This document shows, in pieces, positions 8,993 to 16,939 of a stretch of DNA of 64,000 bases. The stretch is from the NCBI RefSeq assembly GCF_016765635.1, contig NZ_JAESVD010000001.1:124001-188000 (forward strand), given 5' to 3'. The translations under genes were made by a program, and so were the position numbers. The DNA is from Shewanella schlegeliana (lineage in GTDB: Bacteria; Pseudomonadota; Gammaproteobacteria; Enterobacterales; Shewanellaceae). Within the stretch, counting starts at the first letter, position 1, and each line of letters starts with the position of its first letter. The notes beneath the pieces are model-generated. The model saw only the letters and a list, made by a program, of their open reading frames with translations, did not search any database and was not told the DNA's origin.

Positions 8993-9384
8993 CATCATAA
9001 GCCAAACCGTCCGTGACTGGCTTACTTAGCAGCATATAGCAAAGACGAGCTGTGACGCTGTCATCGATAGAGCGTCACTTCGCTCCAGCCCTCGTTACCT
9101 TTTGATTTTGATTGTGAAGAAGGGCGAAGCCCATCCTCTGTGGCAAGCCATGACCTAACAGTGAAGTGTTTGATAATCCAGTGTCGAGAGCTTATTGGCT
9201 GTTATTTGTAGAATGTTACAAATCCGCTGTAAACAAGTCTTGCCACAGCACAGATAAACTTCTAACGTATAGAACGATTACAGGAGTGCATGTTGCTATA
9301 AGGCTGCTTCACAGACCGAGCCTATTCACTTCTGATAGTAGTGTTATCCCAATAACGAGTATTTTAAAAGGGAACTGCAATAAT
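8993..9384. other. phhB-tyrR intergenic region
   Basis: No gene is supported. An open frame runs in phase with tyrR from GTG 9166, but family length and the ribosome-binding site place the true start at 9385. A perfect 8-bp hairpin (GTGACGCT / AGCGTCAC, 9052-9078) and a smaller GGGCGAAGCCC hairpin near 9122-9132 are visible; neither has a T-tract. Confidence 0.5.
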
Positions 9385-10926
9385 ATGCGCTTGGAAGTCA
9401 GCTGTTTGGACCGTGTCGGTCTTGCCAAAGATATCTTATTGATCATGGAAGACTATGGGATCAACTTGTTTGCGATTGATGCAAGTAACCAAGGTTTTCT
9501 TTATCTACAATTTGCTGAAGTCAGTTTTGATACACTCAGTGAATTATTACCCCTAATTCGAAAAGTTGAAGGTGTACATGATGTGCGTACAGTATCCTTT
9601 ATGCCGTCAGAGCAGGAGCACTACGCCTTAAAAACCCTATTAAAAACCCTACCAGATTCGGTGTTTTCTCTCGATGTAAAAGGGCGGATCCGTATTGTGA
9701 ATGAATCGGCGCTGCATACGGTGGGAATGGCCGAGCATGAAGTGATCGATGAACCGATAAATCATTGGGTTCACGGTTTTAGCTTTAGCCGGTGGTTGAG
9801 TGAGTCGACCGTGCTAGCTCAGGCGACACGGGTGAACATAGGTGAAAATGAATACCTAGCTGAAATGTTACCAATCTACCTACCTGATAGCGGCAGTGAA
9901 ATCCCGATTTTAGCTGGGGCTGTGGTATCGCTAAAATCCCCTGCGCGATTAGGTAAGCAGTTTAATGCATTACAGAACCAATCGAGTGGCTTTGAAAATG
10001 TATTGGCGACCAGCGATAAGATGAAAGAGGTGTTGGTTCAAGCTCGTCGCATGGCACAGCTTGATGCGCCTTTATTGATCACCGGAGAGACTGGCACAGG
10101 TAAAGAGTTGATGTCTCGAGCCTGCCACGACGCCAGTATGCGCCGCGAGCATCCTTTCATCGCCATTAACTGTGCTGCTATGCCTGACAGTGCGGCCGAA
10201 GAGGAGCTTTTTGGCTTTGTTAGCAATGGCAACATCGTTAAGCGTGGCTTTATCGAGGAGGCTAAGGGGGGAACAATCTTTCTCGATGAGATCGCCGAGA
10301 TGTCAAAGTCGGCACAGGTTAAGCTGTTACGATTTATACAAGATGGCACCTTTAGGCGAGTAGGCGGTGATGAAGAGATCCGTAGCGATGTGCGCATCAT
10401 CTGCTCCACTCAGAAGAATCTTGCTGAATTATGTCAAAGTGGCGAGTTTAGAGAAGATCTTTATTACCGCATCCATGTACTAAGCTTCCACGTGCCTGCT
10501 TTACGTGAGCGCAAAGTCGATATTATTCCGCTTACAGAGATGTTCCTAGAGCATTATAGTCAGCAACTCTCTATACCTATTCGTCGTATATCAGGACAGT
10601 GCAGAGAGCATTTGCTCGGGTACGCATGGCCGGGTAATGTTCGCCAACTTAAAAACGCGATCTTTAGGGCTGTGTCTATGTGGGATGGCAATGCCGAGCT
10701 AACCGTTGAACAACTAAAGTTACCTTCGTATGCAGAAGGTTTTGGTTATTTCGATCATCAATTTGAGGGGAGTCTTGAGCAGGCGATGAAACAGTTTGAA
10801 GCAAGCCTTTTACGTAGGCTTTACCCTGCCTATCCAAGTACACGACAGTTGGCTAAGAAGTTAGGTGTTTCACATACGGCAATCGCTAATAAGCTGCGGG
10901 AATATAAGATCAACAAGCCGAGGTAG
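9385..10926 (+). CDS. tyrR: TyrR-family transcriptional regulator
   Basis: A 513-residue regulator of aromatic amino-acid genes, the same length as E. coli TyrR when started at ATG 9385 (GGGA about 10 nt upstream). Domain order: N-terminal ACT (about 1-72), PAS (about 78-190), AAA+ sigma-54-type ATPase domain (about 205-430) with Walker A GETGTGKE and Walker B GGTIFLDEIAEM, and a C-terminal Fis-type helix-turn-helix ending TRQLAKKLGVSHTAIANKL. The GAFTGA loop used to contact sigma-54 is absent (LFGFVSNGNIVKRG instead), as in known TyrR proteins that work with sigma-70. It sits between phhAB and fahA-maiA, its probable targets. Confidence 0.92.
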   Translation: MRLEVSCLDRVGLAKDILLIMEDYGINLFAIDASNQGFLYLQFAEVSFDTLSELLPLIRKVEGVHDVRTVSFMPSEQEHYALKTLLKTLPDSVFSLDVKGRIRIVNESALHTVGMAEHEVIDEPINHWVHGFSFSRWLSESTVLAQATRVNIGENEYLAEMLPIYLPDSGSEIPILAGAVVSLKSPARLGKQFNALQNQSSGFENVLATSDKMKEVLVQARRMAQLDAPLLITGETGTGKELMSRACHDASMRREHPFIAINCAAMPDSAAEEELFGFVSNGNIVKRGFIEEAKGGTIFLDEIAEMSKSAQVKLLRFIQDGTFRRVGGDEEIRSDVRIICSTQKNLAELCQSGEFREDLYYRIHVLSFHVPALRERKVDIIPLTEMFLEHYSQQLSIPIRRISGQCREHLLGYAWPGNVRQLKNAIFRAVSMWDGNAELTVEQLKLPSYAEGFGYFDHQFEGSLEQAMKQFEASLLRRLYPAYPSTRQLAKKLGVSHTAIANKLREYKINKPR

Positions 10927-11010
10927 GTGTAAAAATAGTTTGCCGTCGGCTAATGCGTAGATAGGCAGTGGCCGACGAGAACAAGCGCTATTAACCTAAT
11001 ATTTAAGGAT

Positions 11011-11028
11011 TGTATCAATAAGTTTACA
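11011..11028. promoter_or_regulatory. TyrR-box-like site upstream of fahA
   Basis: TGTATCAATAAGTTTACA has one perfect half (TTTACA) and one half with two mismatches relative to TGTAAA-N6-TTTACA, with correct spacing and the key G and C retained. It lies about 185 bp before fahA and about 24 bp before a CRP-like site. Confidence 0.45.
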
Positions 11029-11048
11029 TTGGCGAGGTTAAAGTGGTT

Positions 11049-11070
11049 AAGTGTGATTTTGTTCACACTA
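11049..11070. promoter_or_regulatory. CRP-like site upstream of fahA
   Basis: TGTGATTTTGTTCACA at 11052-11067 is a perfect TGTGA-N6-TCACA site, inside a 22-bp window resembling the CRP consensus. It is placed about 145 bp before the fahA start. Control by CRP of the homogentisate branch is an inference. Confidence 0.6.
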
Positions 11071-11212
11071 TTCCACTGACTAGTGAGTTGATGTCATTCT
11101 ATGACCAAGTTTCCGATTTATGAGCAAGTTTCGATTTAGGTAAAAGCTCGCTGTTAACGCAAAAGAACAAAAACTCGTATCGCAGCTAAGCTACAATTTA
11201 TTAGGAGTGAGG

Positions 11213-12199
11213 ATGAAGTTAGCAAGTTATGATAATGGACGCCGTGACGGTCAACTGATGTTGGTTAGTAAAGATTTGACGAAAGCTGTTGCCGTACCTG
11301 CTATTGCTCATACGATGCAGCAACTGCTGGACGCATGGGAGTTGCTGAATCCACAGTTAGTAGAGCTATACGATGCATTAAACAAAGGCATGATGGATAA
11401 CGCGGTAGATTTTGATCAGTCTAAGTGTTTGTCGCCACTGCCACGAGCCTATCAGTGGGCCGATGGCAGTGCCTACGTTAACCATGTTGAATTAGTGCGT
11501 AAAGCCCGTGGTGCCCAGATGCCAGAAACATTCTGGACAGATCCTTTAGTATACCAAGGGGGCTCAGACTGTTTTATTGCGCCTAAGGCTGATATCCCGC
11601 TAGCAAGCGAGGAGTGGGGCATAGATTTCGAGTCTGAAATCGCGGTGATCACCGATGATGTCCCCATGGGCGTATCAGCTGAAAATGCAGAACAGCATAT
11701 TAAATTGCTGATGCTAGTCAACGACGTTTCGCTAAGAAACCTTATTCCGGGTGAGCTTGCAAAGGGTTTTGGTTTCTTCCAGTCAAAACCATCGAGTAGT
11801 TTTTCACCTGTGGCAGTTACACCTGACGAACTAGAAGATAAGTGGCGGGAGTCTAAGATCCACCTGCCGTTAATTACTCATCTTAATGGTGAATTATTTG
11901 GTCGTCCCAATGCTGGTGTGGATATGACATTCAACTTTAGTCAACTTGTGTCTCATGTCGCTAAAACCCGTCCTATTGGTGCGGGAGCCATTATCGGCTC
12001 TGGCACTATCTCAAATTATGACCGCAGTGCAGGCTCTAGCTGTCTTGCCGAGACTCGTATGCTTGAAACCATAGCAGAGGGTAAGCCTTCGACTTCATTT
12101 ATGGGCTTTGGTGATCGCGTGCGCATTGAAATGCTTGACGAAGACAATAACAGCATCTTCGGTTCAATTGATCAGCAAGTGGTGGAATATAAGGCCTGA
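11213..12199 (+). CDS. fahA: Fumarylacetoacetate hydrolase family protein
   Basis: This enzyme cleaves fumarylacetoacetate to fumarate and acetoacetate, the last step of tyrosine degradation. The 328-residue protein has the FAH fold signatures: the metal-binding acidic cluster in GIDFESEIAVITDDV, LVNDVSLRNL, and the C-terminal GSGTISN block. ATG 11213 is chosen over GTG 11207 because AGGAG (11203-11207) is well placed for it. maiA, which provides the substrate, lies 79 nt downstream behind a terminator-like hairpin. hmgA, which acts earlier, is not in the window. Confidence 0.9.
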   Translation: MKLASYDNGRRDGQLMLVSKDLTKAVAVPAIAHTMQQLLDAWELLNPQLVELYDALNKGMMDNAVDFDQSKCLSPLPRAYQWADGSAYVNHVELVRKARGAQMPETFWTDPLVYQGGSDCFIAPKADIPLASEEWGIDFESEIAVITDDVPMGVSAENAEQHIKLLMLVNDVSLRNLIPGELAKGFGFFQSKPSSSFSPVAVTPDELEDKWRESKIHLPLITHLNGELFGRPNAGVDMTFNFSQLVSHVAKTRPIGAGAIIGSGTISNYDRSAGSSCLAETRMLETIAEGKPSTSFMGFGDRVRIEMLDEDNNSIFGSIDQQVVEYKA

Positions 12200-12227
12200 T
12201 AGGGCTGTTGCTGAATATATTGTTTAG

Positions 12228-12258
12228 AAGGCTAATTCTTAGGAGTTAGCCTTTTTTA
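12228..12258 (+). terminator. Terminator-like hairpin between fahA and maiA
   Basis: AAGGCTAA (12228-12235) pairs with TTAGCCTT (12246-12253), followed by a run of T. It ends about 20 nt before the maiA start, so it would end or attenuate fahA transcripts before maiA. Confidence 0.75.
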
Positions 12259-12278
12259 TAGAGAAGGATAGTACTCAG

Positions 12279-12929
12279 ATGAAACTATATGGTTATTGGC
12301 GCTCAAGCGCTGCTTATCGCGTGCGTATCGCGATGAACCTAAAGTCACTAGTAGCAGAGCAGATATCAGTGCATCTGGTTAAAGATGGTGGTGAGCAGCA
12401 TCAGGATGAATACCAACAGTTAAATGCCCAAGAGTTAGTGCCCAGTCTAGTGATTGAAGACAATGGCCAGCAGCGCGTATTAACGCAATCACTCGCTATT
12501 ATTGAATATCTTGATGAGGTTTATCCAAAGGCAGCGCTACTGCCTAATGCCCCGTTCGATAAGTCTATCGTTCGAGCTATGGCGTTAACAGTAGCTTGTG
12601 AAATTCACCCGTTAAATAACTTAAAAGTTTTGCAGTATTTGGCAAGTGAGCTTGATATTGCCGATGAAAGCAAAACTGCTTGGTATCATCATTGGGTTAA
12701 AGAGGGCTTTACCGCATTAGAAAAGCAATTAGCGCAACATAGTGGGCTTTTCTGCTTTGGTGATAGTCCAACCCTTGCCGACATCTGTTTAGTGCCTCAG
12801 GTGTATAACGCGAAGCGCTTTAAGCTTGATATGAGACCATACCCAAATATTAATCGAATTAACGCGCATTGCTTAACTCAGCAAGCATTTATTGATGCCA
12901 TACCTGAGAACCAGTTGGATGCTAGCTAA
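12279..12929 (+). CDS. maiA: Maleylacetoacetate isomerase MaiA (zeta-class GST)
   Basis: A glutathione-dependent isomerase converting maleylacetoacetate to fumarylacetoacetate, the substrate of FahA. The 216-residue protein has the zeta-GST N-terminal motif (YWRSSAAYRVRIA, residues 5-17), the QSLAIIEYLDE glutathione-binding segment and the C-terminal ADICLVPQ helix cap. AGAAGGA precedes ATG 12279. Its TAA stop lies exactly at the edge of the 86-bp tandem repeat that fills the space to the convergent LysR gene. Confidence 0.92.
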   Translation: MKLYGYWRSSAAYRVRIAMNLKSLVAEQISVHLVKDGGEQHQDEYQQLNAQELVPSLVIEDNGQQRVLTQSLAIIEYLDEVYPKAALLPNAPFDKSIVRAMALTVACEIHPLNNLKVLQYLASELDIADESKTAWYHHWVKEGFTALEKQLAQHSGLFCFGDSPTLADICLVPQVYNAKRFKLDMRPYPNINRINAHCLTQQAFIDAIPENQLDAS

Positions 12930-13316
12930 CTATTTTGCATGAGCTACTCTACTAACGCTTTGTCAGCTTGGCTAACATAGAGAACGCGTATATGTGCATT
13001 GCATAGAGCTGCTAACTGTTATGCATGAGAAACTCTATGAATGCCTTGTCAGCTTGGCTAACATAGAGAACGCGTATATGTGCATTGCATAGAGCTGCTA
13101 ACGGTTATGCATGAGAAACTCTACGAATGCCTTGTCAGCTTGGCTAATATAGAGAACGCGTATATGTGCATTGCATAGAGCTGCTAACGGTTATGCATGA
13201 GAAACTCTACGAATGCCTTGTCAGCTTGGCTAACATAGAGAACGCGTATATGTGCATTCCATAGTGTTGCTAACGGTTATGCATTAGAAACTCTACGAAC
13301 GCTTTGTCAGCCTGAC
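12925..13316. repeat. 86-bp tandem repeat derived from the LysR gene 3' end
   Basis: Units begin with GCTAAC at 12925, 13011, 13097, 13183 and 13269, a strict 86-bp period: four complete units plus a fifth partial one that is the 3' end of the minus-strand LysR gene. Read on the minus strand, each unit repeats the LysR terminal codons (QADKAFVEFLMHNR and stop). Copies 2-4 differ by a few bases; the copy nearest maiA is the most diverged and has an in-frame stop. The non-LysR part of each unit contains AGAGAACGCGTATATG. 86 is not a multiple of three. Confidence 0.9.
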
Positions 13317-14151
13317 TTATAGGGCGTTGCTTTTTCCAAGCGATATGCAAGTCTAAAAAAATAGGTGGATTGAAGGGTTTTGCACAAATATTGTCATGTT
13401 TTTCTATCACCATCTCTAGCACACTGGTGATACCGTATTCCTGTGCTACCACCTGTTTGATGAGATTAATCAGGTTAGTTTCAAATGCAATATTCGCCTT
13501 AAGTCCTAATTTCTCCGCTTGCTCAAGCATCCAATCACGGTGGAAGTAACCGGGTTTAAAGAATACCAATTCATGCTGAAAAAATGCCTCAAGAGAAACG
13601 CTGTCTGATTCCGCTAAAGGGTGCTCTTTTCCCACAGCAACCACCATCTGCTCCTGTAGTAACAGATGACTGTCAAATTCGTCGGTAAGATCGTTGCCGG
13701 TAATTATGGCGATATCGACATCTTCATTTTGTAGCATTCTGAGGGTATCGCGGGTTCCGCCTTCGAACAGGGATAATTTAAGCTGCGAATGCTGATGACG
13801 AAATGCCATTAAACGCCTAGGAAGATAATATGAGCCTAGCATGCCTGGAACGGCAACCCTGACTTCGCCCATAGTGAGGTTTGCCATCGATTTAATATGT
13901 GCTTCAGCTTGCGCCATTTTCTTGATGATCAACTTAGCATGTTGGTGCAGGGCGTCACCTTCGGCCGTTAGTGAAAGTGATTTACTGCTTTTGTTAGCCC
14001 CTCTATCAACTAGCGTGACACCAAGCTCCTGCTCGAGTCGTTTAATACTTTGGCTCAATGCTGGCTGGGCCATATTGAGCTGCTCGGCAGCTTTAGTGAA
14101 GCTACCAGCAGTAATTAATGCATCTAAGTACTTTAATTGCCTAATGTCCAT
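13270..14151 (-). CDS. LysR-family transcriptional regulator (YnfL-like position)
   Basis: A 293-residue LysR regulator with an N-terminal winged helix (residues 1-60; SFTKAAEQLNMAQPALSQSIKRLE) and a periplasmic-binding-protein-like effector domain (about 90-290). It is divergent from a YnfM-like MFS exporter, the same arrangement as ynfL/ynfM in E. coli, so it probably controls that transporter; the effector is unknown. Its last 15 codons are copied in the adjacent 86-bp tandem repeat. Confidence 0.88.
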   Translation of the reverse strand: MDIRQLKYLDALITAGSFTKAAEQLNMAQPALSQSIKRLEQELGVTLVDRGANKSSKSLSLTAEGDALHQHAKLIIKKMAQAEAHIKSMANLTMGEVRVAVPGMLGSYYLPRRLMAFRHQHSQLKLSLFEGGTRDTLRMLQNEDVDIAIITGNDLTDEFDSHLLLQEQMVVAVGKEHPLAESDSVSLEAFFQHELVFFKPGYFHRDWMLEQAEKLGLKANIAFETNLINLIKQVVAQEYGITSVLEMVIEKHDNICAKPFNPPIFLDLHIAWKKQRPISQADKAFVEFLMHNR

Positions 14152-14255
14152 GTCGACTCTTTCTATTTTTTGATGAGCGGCTTTCCTGTACTAACAAAGC
14201 ATGGATGCCGGACCGTTGATAAGGAGCATACTCCAATATGGACATAACAAAAATC

Positions 14256-14283
14256 AATAACTATTGTATTTTTTAGTTGTTAT
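14256..14283. promoter_or_regulatory. Candidate LysR-type operator between lysR and the MFS gene
   Basis: AATAACT (14256-14262) and AGTTGTTAT (14275-14283) form an AT-rich dyad in the divergent promoter region, containing T-N11-A arrangements as expected for LysR proteins. A further ATAACAA lies at 14244-14250. This is an inference from symmetry and position. Confidence 0.4.
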
Positions 14284-14342
14284 TCTTATGGTGAGACCGT
14301 TGCTATGCTATTTAGTAATGAAATACTTTGAGTTACTTACCC

Positions 14343-15572
14343 ATGAACACCCTCAGTCAACAGAGGCAAGATACTAGCGAGATCCGCCTAATCATCAGTT
14401 TATCTCTCGCTTCTATGATTATTTTTATCAACTTATATCTAGTCCAAGGCATGTTGCCACTGATCGCAGACTCCTTTTCTGTAACTAAGAGCCACGCAAC
14501 GTTATTGCTGTCGGTAACCAGCTTTACCATGGCTTTTTCACTGCTGTTGTTTGCTGTGCTTTCTGATCGGGTTGGTCGGAAAAAACCTATCTTAGTTAGT
14601 CTTTATCTCTTGGTAGCCTTAGATTTTTGCGCTCTGTTTATTACTGAGTTCAATCAGCTGATATTACTGAGAATGTTGCAGGGGGCACTGTTGGCTTCTG
14701 TGCCAGCAATGGCAATGGCTTACTTTAAAGATGAGTTAGGGAACAATGCACTGTTAAAAGCTGGCGCAATCTATATTGCGGCTAATAGTGTTGGAGGTAT
14801 AGCCGGACGTTTGCTAGGCGGGGGGATGGCACAGTATCTAGACTGGCAGCAAGCGATGGCTTTATTAACTGCAGTTTCTTTGTTCGGCACACTTATTGTG
14901 AGCTACCTTTTGCCAAAGAGTCACTTCGTTAAGCCAGATATAGAATTAGGAAAGTGGCCGTTAAAACGATCAGACTTTAATGGCTTTTGTCACCATTTAG
15001 CCGATCCCAAGCTACGGCTTATATACCTTGTCGGCGGGTTGGCTTTTATGGTGATGGTAAATCAATTTAGCTATATTCAGCTTCATTTGATGGAAAGTCC
15101 GTTTAACCTAGGACGTTTTGAAGTCACGCTTATTTTCCTTTGCTACCTGAGTGGAACTTATGCCTCTTATCGTTCGGCTAAATGGGTTGGGGGGCTAGGG
15201 CTAAAGCGGGTATTTATCTATTCTGTACTCGCGTTATTTTCAGGAACCTTGCTCACCCTATTCGATAGTTTAGCGACTATCTTTGCTGGATTTTTACTCT
15301 CGGCGTTTGGTTTTTTCCTGATTCACAGTAGTTGTAATGCTTGGGTTGCCTATCGTGCAAAGGAGCACAGAGCAAAAGCGACGGCGCTTTATCTATGTAG
15401 CTACTATTTAGGTGCGGCTATAGGCGGCCCCTACTTATTACCTTTTTGGCTGTTATGGGGCTGGCAAGGAGTGGTATTAGGTTCGGTGCTAGGGTTGTCT
15501 GTGCTTGCCTTAGTGGTATTAAAACTGATCCAGCCTAAATCAGCGTCAGGACCGTTAGTGATGGAGTCATAG
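14343..15572 (+). CDS. MFS transporter, YnfM-like
   Basis: A 409-residue inner-membrane protein with about 12 hydrophobic segments and the MFS loop 2-3 signature (LSDRVGRKKP). The NSVGGIAGRLLGGG and LYLCSYYLGAAIGGP segments resemble E. coli YnfM, an arabinose-efflux-family exporter. Substrate unknown. ATG 14343 is preferred to TTG 14328, though neither has a strong ribosome-binding site. Divergent from the LysR gene, which probably regulates it. Confidence 0.85.
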   Translation: MNTLSQQRQDTSEIRLIISLSLASMIIFINLYLVQGMLPLIADSFSVTKSHATLLLSVTSFTMAFSLLLFAVLSDRVGRKKPILVSLYLLVALDFCALFITEFNQLILLRMLQGALLASVPAMAMAYFKDELGNNALLKAGAIYIAANSVGGIAGRLLGGGMAQYLDWQQAMALLTAVSLFGTLIVSYLLPKSHFVKPDIELGKWPLKRSDFNGFCHHLADPKLRLIYLVGGLAFMVMVNQFSYIQLHLMESPFNLGRFEVTLIFLCYLSGTYASYRSAKWVGGLGLKRVFIYSVLALFSGTLLTLFDSLATIFAGFLLSAFGFFLIHSSCNAWVAYRAKEHRAKATALYLCSYYLGAAIGGPYLLPFWLLWGWQGVVLGSVLGLSVLALVVLKLIQPKSASGPLVMES

Positions 15573-15634
15573 CTGTACAAGTAAGTCAGTATTAGGGAAG
15601 GGCGTGAGCCCGACCTTTTTCTCTGAGCTTATTT

Positions 15635-15862
15635 CTATTTATTAGGGTTTATCTGTTGCAGAATTTGATCGCTAGGTAACAGCTCAAGATGACCGTTCTC
15701 ATCAAAATACCAACCGGTAATAAAACCCTTCTGACGCATTTTGACTAGGTTTTTCATAACTGATTTTGCTTCCACAAGTGCGGTGTCTTGATCGTATTGG
15801 TAAGTCAGTTTTAAATAGGCCGCAATACTTGCTAATGAAGCTGATTGACTGACATCTGCCAT
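15635..15862 (-). CDS. Small hypothetical protein
   Basis: A 75-residue soluble protein (started at ATG 15862) with a helical N-terminal half and a C-terminal part rich in aromatic and acidic residues (GWYFDENGHLELLPSDQ). I do not recognise the family. A 20-codon upstream extension from TTG is open but has no ribosome-binding site. It stands between the MFS gene and the tRNA-Val cluster on the same strand as the tRNAs. Confidence 0.55.
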   Translation of the reverse strand: MADVSQSASLASIAAYLKLTYQYDQDTALVEAKSVMKNLVKMRQKGFITGWYFDENGHLELLPSDQILQQINPNK

Positions 15863-15980
15863 GAGATTTGTCCAACTAAAGGTGATTCTAAAAGAATAGT
15901 AGAGAACGTTCTTGAGTGACAAAGATACGGAAAATTAATTTAGGGTATTTTTAAAATGAGAGAGTTTTGAACTTAGAGAA

Positions 15981-16056
15981 TGGTGGTCGATACTGGGCTC
16001 GAACCAGTGACCCCCTCCTTGTAAGGGAGGTGCTCTCCCAGCTGAGCTAATCGACC
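15981..16056 (-). tRNA. tRNA-Val (anticodon UAC), copy 3 of transcript
   Basis: 76 nt with encoded CCA. GGTCGAT pairs with ATCGACC in the acceptor stem, the anticodon loop reads CTTACAA (UAC), and the T-loop TTCGAGC is present. Identical to the next two genes, in 114-bp tandem units. Confidence 0.97.
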
Positions 16057-16094
16057 TGGGATTTACATAATGTTTTAATTCTTTATGAAAAGAA

Positions 16095-16170
16095 TGGTGG
16101 TCGATACTGGGCTCGAACCAGTGACCCCCTCCTTGTAAGGGAGGTGCTCTCCCAGCTGAGCTAATCGACC
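16095..16170 (-). tRNA. tRNA-Val (anticodon UAC), copy 2 of transcript
   Basis: Identical 76-nt tRNA, 114 bp from its neighbours. The 38-bp spacers are also identical, so the array arose by recent tandem duplication or is kept uniform by gene conversion. Confidence 0.97.
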
Positions 16171-16208
16171 TGGGATTTACATAATGTTTTAATTCTTTAT
16201 GAAAAGAA

Positions 16209-16284
16209 TGGTGGTCGATACTGGGCTCGAACCAGTGACCCCCTCCTTGTAAGGGAGGTGCTCTCCCAGCTGAGCTAATCGACC
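16209..16284 (-). tRNA. tRNA-Val (anticodon UAC), promoter-proximal copy
   Basis: Identical 76-nt tRNA, first in the transcript, just downstream of a strong sigma-70 promoter at 16302-16329. A valine tRNA operon next to gltX also occurs in E. coli. Confidence 0.97.
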
Positions 16285-16301
16285 TCGCTGTGTGGGGCCG
16301 T

Positions 16302-16329
16302 ATTATAGGGAGGAACGATCCACTGTCAA
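16302..16329 (-). promoter_or_regulatory. Sigma-70 promoter of the tRNA-Val operon
   Basis: On the minus strand TTGACA (16324-16329) and TATAAT (16302-16307) are both perfect and separated by 16 bp. The discriminator downstream of -10 is GC-rich (ACGGCCCC), typical of stringently controlled stable-RNA promoters. Confidence 0.9.
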
Positions 16330-16939
16330 CGCTTTTTTTAGATAAAATAAAGACTACGGTTCAATTTTGCGCGTGTTGGTGCATAGTTAATCAGAGCTGA
16401 GCGGATATAGCAAAAAATGGTTAAAAATTAGCTTAGAAATATACACTGACTCTAACGCGATAGGTGTTCACATTAGTTAGTGTATTTCTTTTTATAGTGC
16501 ATTTATTCAATTTTATCTGTTTATTTGCTCTTTATATGGGTAGCTAAGTTGTTTTAGTTTGATTTGATAGCTTCCATTTTAGGTAATGCCAATCTAAAGC
16601 CCAGAGGAAATTAAGGTGGGTCTATACACTTGGAATGTACGATTTCAATGAGCATCGCCATCTATATGTAACGATTTGTCATCCTCATTATATTACTAAC
16701 ATCTCTATGCATTGAGTTGTTGTGTTTATGGTGCATCTTTTTAAAGAAGCAGGGGGGCATCAATAAGCCTGATTTTGCACATGAGGGGAGACTAAACTGA
16801 AGAAAGGCAGATTTCCCTTATAAAATGTGCCATATAGTAGTAGATCTATTTTCCCTAGCTCTTTTGGCTGTTAGAATATGCGCCACATTCATTAGTACAG
16901 TCTATTATTTAGACTTTCTACATAGGTCAGTGTCCCATT
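16330..16939. other. tRNA-Val/gltX intergenic region
   Basis: About 610 bp between the divergent tRNA-Val promoter and gltX. I see no open frame of note, no clear repeat and no strong terminator. It must contain the gltX promoter; the last 80 bp are AT-rich with weak -10-like hexamers, none convincing. Confidence 0.5.

Noticed and set aside
9166..9384. N-terminal extension of tyrR
   Set aside because: TyrR of known length starts at ATG 9385, with a better ribosome-binding site.
12925..13268. Possible CRISPR array
   Set aside because: Units are contiguous 86-bp repeats with no unique spacers, and no cas genes are present.
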